Assembly (NCBI RefSeq): GCF_902459465.1
Contig: NC_047078.1
Location: 2,775,691 to 2,839,690, forward strand
Direction: 5' to 3'
Source: Asterias rubens
Taxonomy: Eukaryota; Echinodermata; Asteroidea; Forcipulatida; Asteriidae
Length of the DNA: 64,000 bases
A program made the position numbers and the translations under genes. Shown one piece after another: positions 58,501 through 64,000 of this stretch. The notes under the pieces are model-generated. The model was not told the DNA's origin and did no database searches. It saw only the letters and a list, made by a program, of their open reading frames with translations. Position 1 is the stretch's first letter; each line of letters starts with the position of its first letter.

Positions 58501-61500
58501 TTACCTGGCCGAGTCGGTCGCTCCACCTACACTCTTTGGATCCCCCTGCAGCCCCGTCCGAAGTCAGGCATGACTCACAGGTAGTGTGGTTGTGACAGGG
58601 CATCGGGCAGGCGTTGGGCGGAGACGCTTGGATGACGATCGTAGACGGAGCTAAATCTGGAAGCTGGGAGCTGAAACAGTTCCAGGTGTAAATGGGAAAC
58701 TCGTTCACGAGATACCTAATTTCACCTGAGAGTTGAGAGAGAAAAAATAAATTGTTGCTATCAATCAATCATCTGACACGCTTTTCAGACTATTCAACAC
58801 CATGATTTAAACATCCTAGAAGGAAATGACTAATAACTTTGTGTCTTTCCCCTCCCTTTGTTCCACAGAGGTTCCCGTTTTTTTACTAAGGGAATCAATG
58901 TGTGGTGAAGAGGTTTTAAACTAGTGGTTTAATCCCAATGAGGCCTGGTTCTTGAAAATTTTACCGAGACAAAGTTGAGGTAAATTATAAAAAACCAGGC
59001 CTTGTCAGACGGTGTTGTGTGCTTTCAGATGCTTGATTTCGAGACCTCAAATTCTAAATCTGAGGTCTCAAAATCAAATTTGTAGAAAATGCCTTCTTTC
59101 TCGAAAACGATGTCACTTCAGAGGGTGCCGATTCTCACACTGTCTCATACTACCAACCTCTTCCCATTACTCGTTACCAAGTGAGGTTTTATGCTAATAA
59201 TTATTTCAAGTAATTACCAATAGTGTCCACTGCCTTTAAAAAAAGAAAGTCTGAACACCTACCTGCTCGTTGGAACTGCCTTGACCATATACAGAGTCCA
59301 GTGCCGACGCATTTATTACAGTCGCTAGCTTCACAGTCAAGCTCAAGACACGTAGAGGAGTCTGTGATGGCCCGCTGGGTACCAGCCTTGCAGTCATTCT
59401 CCAACACACAGCTCAGATCAATTGGGATACAGGCACCTACTGGGCACTGGGAACACCACTTACAAGTCTGTCGAACCGAGAGAAAAGTGACAATAAATTC
59501 AGGTACATAACTCCCACCATCTTTAAGAAAGTGGTTGGGTTAGGGTGCCCTTGGTTATAGCGGCCCCAATCTATGGAAAAAACTCCTTCCAGAAATCCGC
59601 CAGTCTGACTCCATCATGACATTCAAAAACTGTTGAAGACTGAACTGTTCAGAGCTCATTAATTTTTTGTTTTGTTATTTTTTTTAATTTTTTTTACATT
59701 TTTTTTTTAACAAGACGATCAGAGCATACTGACCGAAACGTTGAGTTGAAACCAACGGTTCTTTGCAGAACCACCCCAACTCATTTAGAGATAGTCATTA
59801 CATGGTGTTACCACAAACCTTTCTATATCGTATTTCCACCATGCAAAGTTTCAAATCCTACTAATTCTCTTTTTGTTCAGCGCCTTGATCTAGTGTCTAG
59901 AATACGTGCACTTTATAAGAACTTTGTATCATTATTAGAATGGAGCAGATAAGCACACTGCACACAAGCTCCGGTTGTTTCTGATCAGCAGAGTGTGGGA
60001 TCGAGTCCTGGGGCCAATTTCATAAAGCTGTGATGCCAACACATTTGCTTAGCAATTTTCTTGGCTCAGCGAGAAATGAACAGGGTACCAGTTGCAGCAA
60101 TGGTAACTGTGCGGTATTCTGACTGGTAACCTATGTTCGTTAAGTAAAAAGTTTTTTTTGTGCTAAGCAAGTTTTTCTTGCTTACAAACTTTATGAAATT
60201 GGGCCCTGCTTAAAAGGCCCTGTTGCAGCAATGGTAATTCTATAGTATTCTGGCTGGTAACCTGCGTTTGCTAAGTTAAAGCTTTTTTGTAATAAGCAAG
60301 ATTTTTGTGCTTACAAACTTTATGAAATTGGGCCCTGCTTAAAAAGTGCCTGTTGCAGCAATGGTAATTGTATAGTATTCTGGCTGGTAACCTATTTTTG
60401 CTAAGTAAAAGCTTTTTTGTGCTAAGCAAGTTTTGCGTGCTTACAAACTTTATGAAATTGAGCCCTGCTTACAAGCTTTGCACAATTGAGGCCTTGTTGA
60501 TTGAGATCTCTACGTACCTGTATTGCACTTGAATGGGCTGGATGAATCAACACACACTCCCCGCAAGAACTCGCTTCTCTGCATTCCCTACTCTCTACTT
60601 TCTCAACGTTGCAGACTGTGCCTTGTGTGAAGACACCGGCGCAACTGTGGTGGGAGAGAATAACATTTAAAATCAAGACGACTTGATGACAATTATTACA
60701 AGTATAGACAAGGTGGCATGCTGGGGAAGGTTGCGAAAATTTTAAAGACAGTGGACACTATTGGTAATTATCACAGACTAGTCTTCTCACTTGGTGTATC
60801 TCCAGATATACATAAAATAACCAACATGTGAAAATTTGAGCTCAAACGGTCATTGAAGTTGCGAGATAATAATGGGAGAAAAAAAACACCCTTGTCACAC
60901 AAAGTTGTGTGCTTTCATATGCTTGATTTTGAGACCTCAAATTCTAAACTTGAGGTCTCGAAATCAAATTCGTGGAAAATTACTTCTTTCCAGAAAACTA
61001 CATCACTTCAGAGGGAGCTGTTTCTCACAATGTTTTATACCATCAATCTCTCCCCATTACTCGTTACCAAGTAAGGTTTTATGCTAATAATTATTTTGAG
61101 TAATTACCAATAGTGTCCACTGCCTTTAAAGATACCGATTTTCCTAAGAACAAGAAAACAAATTAACGGGAAGACTGCACAAACAAAAGTGTGTTTTGTC
61201 ATGTGGAGCATCGTATCCATCAGAAAAGGACTGCCCGCGGAAAAAACAATCCGTCTGCAAAGACCAATGGGCAGTTAATTGTACCAACATCTGACCATGA
61301 AGCAATCTATGTCCCGTGCCCCTTGGCAGCCCGCCAGACTGTCTAGTGGTAATAAACTATCTGAAGCTCCAAGTATTGGCCTCAAATCCATTACATCATG
61401 TTTACGACCATGTCGTGGCCGAGCAATTAAAGGCAGTGGCCACTATTGGTAATTACTCAAAATATTTATTGGCATAAAACCTTTCTTGGTGACGAGTAAT

Positions 61501-63615
61501 GGGGAGAGGTTGATGGTATAAAACATTGTGAGAAACGGCTCCTTCTGAAGTGCCATAGTTTTCGAGAAAGAAGTAATTTTCCACGAATTTGATTTCGAGA
61601 CCTCAGATTTAGAACTTGAGGTCTCGAAATCAACCATCTAAATGCATGCAACCTCGTGTGACAAGGGTTATTTTTCTTTCATTATTATCTCGCAACTTCG
61701 ACGACCGATTGAGGTCAAATTTTCACCAACTGTGAAGGCTAGTCTTTGACAATTACCAATAGTGTCCACTGCCTTTAAGAGCACCAAACTCAAGCTCTGG
61801 GTCCTATTTCATAGAGCTGCTTAAGCAAGAAGTGTCGTGGCCGAGCGGTTAAGAGCACCAAACTCAAGCTCTGGGTCCTATTTTGTAGAGCTGCTTAAGC
61901 AAGAAAAGTTCCATAGACTTTAAATTTGTTTCAGGGATAAAGAATATTATTAATATTTCGTAACAATTTTCTGATAAGCAAAAGGGAGCAGGATACTAGT
62001 CACAAATCGTAACGAGTCTTGTACTTAACCTCGTATCGTCAACGACCAGATTAGATATACAGAAGAGCAACTCCTGAGTGCCGTTAGTCACTGCGCAGGA
62101 TGCGCACCCGTACATTGCCTGGCACCCATCCACCGTGGTCTGCAAAGCGCAGAGGTCAGAGGGCAGAGACAGCTTGTGGAGGGAACCGAGGGTCTTCCCG
62201 TCGTAGCCACCAAAGACGTAAATCGTCTCCTCGGAGACAACAGCGGCCAGGGAAGACGCAGGAGGTGGGGGTGTACCGACAACAAAACCTACAAACAAAT
62301 TTCAAAAAATTATTAAGCCTATTAAAACCCGACAACTTAAAATCATACATGTACGACAGGACTGTCGGCTTTATTTTTGAAAGGGCAAGAGCACCAAGTC
62401 ATTTTCTCCCGTAGTAAATTTCTACTGTAGCATTTCAAGAGCACAAAGGTAAAGACCAGGGGGGCAAGGAGGCAATTGTCTTCAGGCCTGACACGTCCCT
62501 TTCACAGTGCGAAAACATATCTCTGAAATTATACTTTACAGATTAACAAAGGATGATATTTGTTGGTCAGACAGCAAGAGGGTTGACAGTGTACTGTGCG
62601 GAATGCAGTAACCACATGCAATTCTAATGGCGGCTGGAATGGTTCATTTATAATTCAACACCTTAGTTGAAGATATTGGTTGCTCAGGCAGTAGGGGGGT
62701 TGACTGTGGACTGTGCAAATGCAAACACATGATATCATATTGCAGGCAGGCATTAGTTTATCATTAGTTTATCAACACTACATAGGATGATAATGATTGG
62801 TCAAACAGTAAGAGGGTTGACTGTGTACTGTACAAATGCAAACATCACATGATATCATATTGCAGGCTGGAATAGTTCATCAGTCATCCAATACCTCAGT
62901 GGATAAGAATTGCAATTCATATTATTCACACTATGCCGAGCTTCAAACATCAACCACAGTGGATTATATTAATTGGTCAAAGAGTAGGAGGGTTGACTTG
63001 TGCTAAGTCACCGGAGTGTGGGTTCGAAATCCCGGTCGTGACACTTGTGTCCTTGAGCAAGATACTTTACTAAAATTGCTTCTCTTCACCCAGGGGTAAA
63101 AATGGCTACCTGCGAGGGTAGGGGTTGATATTGTGAATGAAAAAGCATTCGGAGCGCCACGGCAGCTCGGGGCTGTATACTCCCTATAGGGAGCTGAGAA
63201 AAATTAAAGGTATGTTAATGGCCCAATGACCAGGGGACCGATGTAAAGTGCATTGATACGGTTTGTTGTGAAATGATAAATAATAAAACCTGTTTAAACC
63301 TGTTTAAACCTGTTTAAACCTGTTTAAACCTGTTTAAACCTGTTTAAACCTGTTTAAACCTGTTTAAACCTGTTTAAACCTGTTTAAACCTGTTTTGATT
63401 CATTGTTTCTTCATGTATCGTCTTATATTTTTATGCCAGTGGCAAGTCTAATAAAACTAAACTAAACTTAACTTACCTCTAAGGTCGACCCACTGGTTGC
63501 AGTTATACTGGTACGCTAGCAGGGTGTCCGAGGCATTATGTGAGGGTGTCCCACCTCCTATTACTACCATGTAATCATTCAGAGAGGCAGCTGCTTGGAA
63601 CATGTGTGGCAGTTG
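43912..63615 (-). CDS. MEGF8: MEGF8, C-terminal part (15 coding exons, 5' end outside window)
   Basis: Large type I membrane protein with kelch, PSI and EGF-like modules. Vertebrate MEGF8 acts with the E3 ligase MGRN1 to lower Smoothened at the cell surface; that is known for vertebrates and only assumed here. Exons in the window, 5' to 3': 63477-63615, 62030-62288, 60518-60644, 59263-59467, 58505-58725, 52887-53145, 52190-52364, 51545-51737, 50612-50776, 50129-50256, 48840-48966, 47733-47841, 46478-46776, 44583-45155, 43912-44136. They sum to 3,204 nt (1,067 aa), against about 2,800 aa for the vertebrate protein. Order: kelch repeat (IYVFGGYDG), Cys-rich PSI-like units, EGF/laminin-EGF units, beta-rich domain, TM helix (window residues about 893-915), tail with EPTEDDMAAV and QACLGSALVLL. 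That tail matches MEGF8, not attractin. Phases agree throughout. Confidence 0.93.
44583..45155 (-). CDS. MEGF8: MEGF8 exon (transmembrane helix and start of tail)
   Basis: 191 codons. NRLVVTLPEETHSLKSRKFY leads to LFVFFSVFLSCFFLFLAILV, the membrane helix, at about 44817-44885; this FVFFSVF.SCFFLFL string is diagnostic of MEGF8. The tail has RASRPIG and a poly-Ser run. Confidence 0.96.
45703..45832. repeat. Long hairpin in MEGF8 penultimate intron region
   Basis: Arms GTTATCACACGCGCGCTCGT and complement, then GCGTCTGCGTCCCATATCCA / TGGATATGGGATGCAGACGC, loop near 45768. Confidence 0.85.
45842..46130 (+). mobile_element. LINE 3' end, same family as 19195
   Basis: About 85-90% nucleotide match by eye to 19310-19590; MEGF8 intron, antisense. 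Confidence 0.8.
46133..46441. mobile_element. TIR element of the AGAGAGGTT type, copy 1
   Basis: Ends AGAGAGGTTACGCAAGCGTG and CAAGCTTGCGAAACCTCTCT complement; GGATAC / GTATCC subterminal. MEGF8 intron, 37 bp from exon 46478. Confidence 0.8.
46478..46776 (-). CDS. MEGF8: MEGF8 exon (extracellular beta-rich domain)
   Basis: RASFFVVQPKFTNLDIRLTI followed by LDVYITYSSEFF, the juxtamembrane domain conserved in MEGF8. It ends before basic SKRG and QRH stretches. Confidence 0.93.
46917..47240 (+). repeat. Direct duplication (~256-bp spacing) around a SINE
   Basis: TTAAATTTGCATCG and ATTAATTTTGGTTTTTACCC occur at both 46917-46985 and 47173-47240. Confidence 0.8.
46965..47105 (-). mobile_element. 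Second tRNA-derived SINE type
   Basis: GGTAGTCTAGTTGGTAAGAC and GTGGGTTTGAATCCCA on the minus strand; between the direct duplications at 46917 and 47173. Confidence 0.75.
47318..47745. repeat. ~145-bp tandem repeat carrying MEGF8 splice donors
   Basis: Three units, each with GGCTACGGCTATGACTGTTG (first unit diverged), GTTGCTAAGAGTGTTGC and AAATCTTCAGGC followed by ACTTAC. ACTTAC sites at 47439, 47585 and 47727; the last is the real donor. Each unit also has an internal GGCTACGGCT / AGCCGTAGCC inversion. Confidence 0.92.
47733..47841 (-). CDS. MEGF8: MEGF8 exon (laminin-EGF end) with triplicated donor
   Basis: CSACEELFIGTPTDGHQCYR then a short link ending QT. Its last bases and GTAAGT donor (47727-47732) are repeated twice more in the following intron at 47585-47590 and 47439-47444, inside a tandem repeat. 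Confidence 0.93.
47884..48340. mobile_element. TIR element of the AGAGAGGTT type, copy 2
   Basis: Perfect 19-bp inverted ends AGAGAGGTTTCGCAGAGTC. Starts 43 bp from the MEGF8 exon at 47733-47841; internal part differs from copy 1. Confidence 0.85.
48840..48966 (-). CDS. MEGF8: MEGF8 exon (laminin-EGF)
   Basis: CQCNGHWDRCDKVTGEDCQC followed by KNNTDTPSC: laminin-EGF signature. Acceptor CTTTGCAG. Confidence 0.95.
49456..49545 (+). repeat. (AAT)n microsatellite, LINE tail
   Basis: About 28 AAT units at the 3' end of the minus-strand LINE remnant that follows. Confidence 0.92.
49546..49990 (-). mobile_element. LINE 3' end with (ATT)n tail
   Basis: Minus strand encodes SFSIAAPRLWNELPAGLREA and FKSLLKTFLF, then GAGCGCTATATAAATGTTT and the trinucleotide tail; CR1/L2-type 3' end. 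Confidence 0.88.
50129..50256 (-). CDS. MEGF8: MEGF8 exon
   Basis: AVQDAICVNCRNFSAGNMCE, then TCIDGYF, continuing the Cys-rich chain. Phase 0 in; the donor splits a Pro codon. Confidence 0.93.
50612..50776 (-). CDS. MEGF8: MEGF8 exon (laminin-EGF continuation)
   Basis: GPNCEKCLPFFIGDPADGGT is the closing half of a laminin-EGF unit. Then comes STYCHGNSEICITEENY, starting a longer insert. Confidence 0.94.
50835..50932 (-). mobile_element. tRNA-derived SINE head fragment
   Basis: B-box-like CAAGTGTCAAGACTTGGACC on the plus strand, decayed; MEGF8 intron. Confidence 0.65.
51242..51486 (+). mobile_element. MITE family A, copy 15 (internally deleted)
   Basis: TTCA at left, TTAA at right; about 245 bp. 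Ends 59 bp from a MEGF8 exon. Confidence 0.85.
51545..51737 (-). CDS. MEGF8: MEGF8 exon (EGF-like, laminin-EGF start)
   Basis: CIRGSCIKPDLCQCDFGYVG, then CECNGHSTCAG. The CxCNGH motif opens a laminin-type EGF unit. Confidence 0.94.
51872..52115. repeat. Relative of the GCGAATGCGAAGC repeat
   Basis: GAATGCAAAGCGAATTTTGA plus an inverted GCATTCTATTGGTTGAATC / GATTCAACCAATAGAATG-like pair at 52028-52105. MEGF8 intron. Confidence 0.6.
52190..52364 (-). CDS. MEGF8: MEGF8 exon (EGF-like)
   Basis: CPPENECLNGHHDCRENEDC, then FECNCKPGYYQ: an EGF-like module with the calcium-binding-type pattern only partly kept. Confidence 0.93.
52887..53145 (-). CDS. MEGF8: MEGF8 exon (PSI unit)
   Basis: PCYLNTQCTHCLEKPGCGWC is a textbook PSI core, followed by a Gly-rich loop and GGVCTAQN. 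Phase 0 in, phase 1 out. Confidence 0.94.
53222..53563. mobile_element. MITE family C, copy 3
   Basis: TTAA-flanked; its right TTAA is shared with the next element (family D). Confidence 0.88.
53560..53750. mobile_element. MITE family D, copy 2 (half)
   Basis: One arm only, starting AAAGGGTCTGGGAACTTTT; abuts family C copy 3 at a shared TTAA. Confidence 0.75.
54775..56311. mobile_element. hAT-like TIR element in MEGF8 intron
   Basis: 1,537 bp. Perfect 14-bp inverted ends TAACGTCCGTCGAT and identical 8-bp flanks CCGAACAC (54767-54774 and 56312-56319). Subterminal regions are rich in CGATAT/ATATCG motifs at both ends. No transposase is seen; the interior has a GC-rich patch around 55080-55180 of unknown origin. 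Confidence 0.88.
56902..58337. mobile_element. MITE family C, copy 4, split by a TIR element
   Basis: TTAA-flanked halves 56902-57096 and 58150-58337; interrupted by the 1,053-bp element. Confidence 0.85.
57097..58149. mobile_element. TIR element inserted into a family C MITE
   Basis: 1,053 bp with inverted ends AGAGATGCCAACA / TGTTGGTATCTCT (one mismatch). Flanks ATAAATCC and GTAAATCC. It splits a MITE whose halves (56902-57096 and 58150-58337) rejoin cleanly to the sequence of other copies. Has A-runs at 57310 and 57435; no coding capacity seen. Confidence 0.8.
58505..58725 (-). CDS. MEGF8: MEGF8 exon (Cys-rich)
   Basis: Includes FPIYTWNCFSSQLP and CPMPCHNHTTCESCLTSDGA, then ECRWSDRLGQ. 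Its downstream intron (5.36 kb) is the longest MEGF8 intron in the window. Confidence 0.92.
59000..59239 (-). mobile_element. MITE family A, copy 16 (left-truncated)
   Basis: Keeps the right end TTTAAA and most of the interior. Its end is 23 bp from the MEGF8 exon at 59263. Confidence 0.85.
59263..59467 (-). CDS. MEGF8: MEGF8 exon (PSI-like Cys-rich)
   Basis: KWCSQCPVGACIPIDLSC, then CEASDCNKCVGTGLCIWSRQ; one PSI unit closes and another opens. A MITE copy ends 23 bp from its donor. Confidence 0.92.
59528..59665 (+). mobile_element. LINE 3' fragment
   Basis: Decayed ORF end with LWKKLLPEIRQSDSIMTFKN; MEGF8 intron. Confidence 0.65.
60008..60475. repeat. Family F unit expanded into a ~130-bp tandem array
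   Basis: The block CTTACAAACTTTATGAAATT recurs at 60181, 60310 and 60440 (periods 129 and 130), with GTTGCAGCAATGGTAA between. Ends about 40 bp from a MEGF8 exon. Confidence 0.85.
60518..60644 (-). CDS. MEGF8: MEGF8 exon (PSI-like Cys-rich)
   Basis: ECREASSCGECVLIHP shows the C-x(5)-C-x2-C spacing typical of PSI units. Donor GTACGT; phase 2 in, phase 0 out. Confidence 0.9.
60742..61129 (-). mobile_element. MITE family A, copy 17
   Basis: Intact, TTAA-flanked. Opposite in orientation to copy 18 in the same MEGF8 intron. Confidence 0.9.
61427..61778 (+). mobile_element. MITE family A, copy 18
   Basis: TTAA-flanked, slightly shortened near its right end; inverted relative to copy 17, 300 bp away. 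Confidence 0.9.
61788..61906 (+). repeat. Direct duplication of SINE head plus family F end
   Basis: TAAGAGCACCAAACTCAAGC through GCTTAAGCAAGAA appears twice, 70-odd bp apart. Confidence 0.75.
62030..62288 (-). CDS. MEGF8: MEGF8 exon (kelch repeat and start of PSI-like unit)
   Basis: SLAAVVSEETIYVFGGYDGK is a canonical kelch strand. It is followed by LCALQTTVDGCQAMYGCASC, the start of a Cys-rich PSI-like unit. Acceptor TTTGTTTGTAG; donor GTTAAG splits a Ser codon. Confidence 0.92.
62540..63000 (+). repeat. Tandem repeat, ~117-bp period, degenerate
   Basis: GGGTTGAC with an upstream TTGGTCA-like motif recurs at about 62580, 62698, 62815 and 62990; CACATGATATCATATTGCAG appears in two units. 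Confidence 0.75.
62998..63290 (+). mobile_element. tRNA-derived SINE, 5'-truncated
   Basis: Starts in the variable arm (TGCTAAGTCACCGGAGTGTG), keeps the B box and body, ends in AATAATAAAA and the 10-bp minisatellite. Confidence 0.8.
63288..63398 (+). repeat. 10-bp minisatellite (CCTGTTTAAA)n
   Basis: About ten near-perfect copies, directly at the tail of a SINE. Confidence 0.95.
63477..63615 (-). CDS. MEGF8: MEGF8 exon (kelch region)
   Basis: First MEGF8 exon in the window: LNDYMVVIGGGTPSHNASDT, a kelch blade with the paired glycines. Starts phase 0, so more exons lie beyond the right edge. Confidence 0.85.
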
Positions 63616-63648
63616 CTGAATAAAAAGGGAAAAGAAACCATGAATGAT

Positions 63649-64000
63649 TTCAAAGACACTGGACACTATTGGTAATTGTCAAAGACCAGTGTTCTCACTT
63701 TGTGTATCTCAACATATGCATGAAAAAACAAACCTGTGAAAATTTTAACTCAATTGATCGTCAAAGTTGCGAGATAATAGTCAGATAGTGGAAGAAAAAA
63801 CTTCCTTGTCACACGAAGTAGTGTGCTTTCAGATGCTTGATTTCGGGACCTCAAAAATCAAATTCTGAGGTCTTGAAATCAAATTCGTGAAAGATTACTT
63901 CTTCCTCAAAAACTATGTTACTTCAGAGGGAGCTGTTTCTCACAATGCTTTATACTACCAACAGCTCTCCATTGATTGTTACCAAGTATAAGTTTTTATG
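63649..64000 (-). mobile_element. MITE family A, copy 19 (cut by window edge)
   Basis: Starts TTCAAAGACACTGGACAC 34 bp from the last MEGF8 exon and runs off the window. Confidence 0.85.

Noticed and set aside
63288..63398. CRISPR-like or telomere-like repeat
   Set aside because: Ten-base units with no spacers, at a SINE tail, in an animal genome; not a telomere motif.
58505..63615. Attractin or attractin-like as the identity of the right-hand gene
   Set aside because: No C-type lectin domain between kelch and laminin-EGF parts, and the membrane helix and tail match MEGF8.

Overview
The window is animal nuclear DNA: intron-rich and AT-rich, with introns full of short inverted-repeat transposons. 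Three protein-coding genes can be read, all on the minus strand: UBE4A (complete CDS), a C2H2 zinc-finger gene (complete CDS) and MEGF8 (3' part only, running off the right edge). The protein sequences fit an invertebrate deuterostome. The dominant repeat families look like those of echinoderms, probably a sea star; this species guess is inference only.

Layout from left to right. Bases 1-7765 are intergenic, with SINE, MITE and unclassified DNA. Bases 7766-26561 hold UBE4A in 17 coding exons (1,048 codons plus stop); every exon junction keeps frame and uses GT-AG. Bases 26.6-30.1 kb are intergenic. Bases 30974-35982 hold a four-coding-exon zinc-finger gene (862 codons plus stop). A GC-box cluster at 37.75 kb and a possible noncoding first exon lie upstream of it. 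Bases 37.9-43.9 kb are AT-rich and repeat-rich. From 43912 to the right edge lie the last 15 coding exons of MEGF8 (1,067 codons plus stop), from a kelch repeat through PSI-like and laminin-EGF-like modules to the transmembrane helix and cytoplasmic tail.

UBE4A is a U-box ubiquitin ligase/E4 factor and MEGF8 a large single-pass membrane protein. The zinc-finger protein is a presumed DNA-binding regulator. I see no functional link between the three; they are simply neighbours.

The most interesting structure comes from mobile DNA acting on genes. (1) A 959-bp terminal-inverted-repeat element sits in the last exon of the zinc-finger gene and supplies its final 29 codons and stop. (2) A tandem repeat in a MEGF8 intron carries copies of the neighbouring exon end and its 5' splice site, giving three near-identical donors in a row. 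(3) A UBE4A 3' splice site lies in an exact 33-bp tandem duplication, and the distal acceptor would bring in an in-frame stop. (4) Several TTAA-flanked MITE families occur throughout, some nested in each other. (5) A hAT-like element with perfect 14-bp termini and an identical 8-bp target duplication sits in the largest MEGF8 intron in the window.
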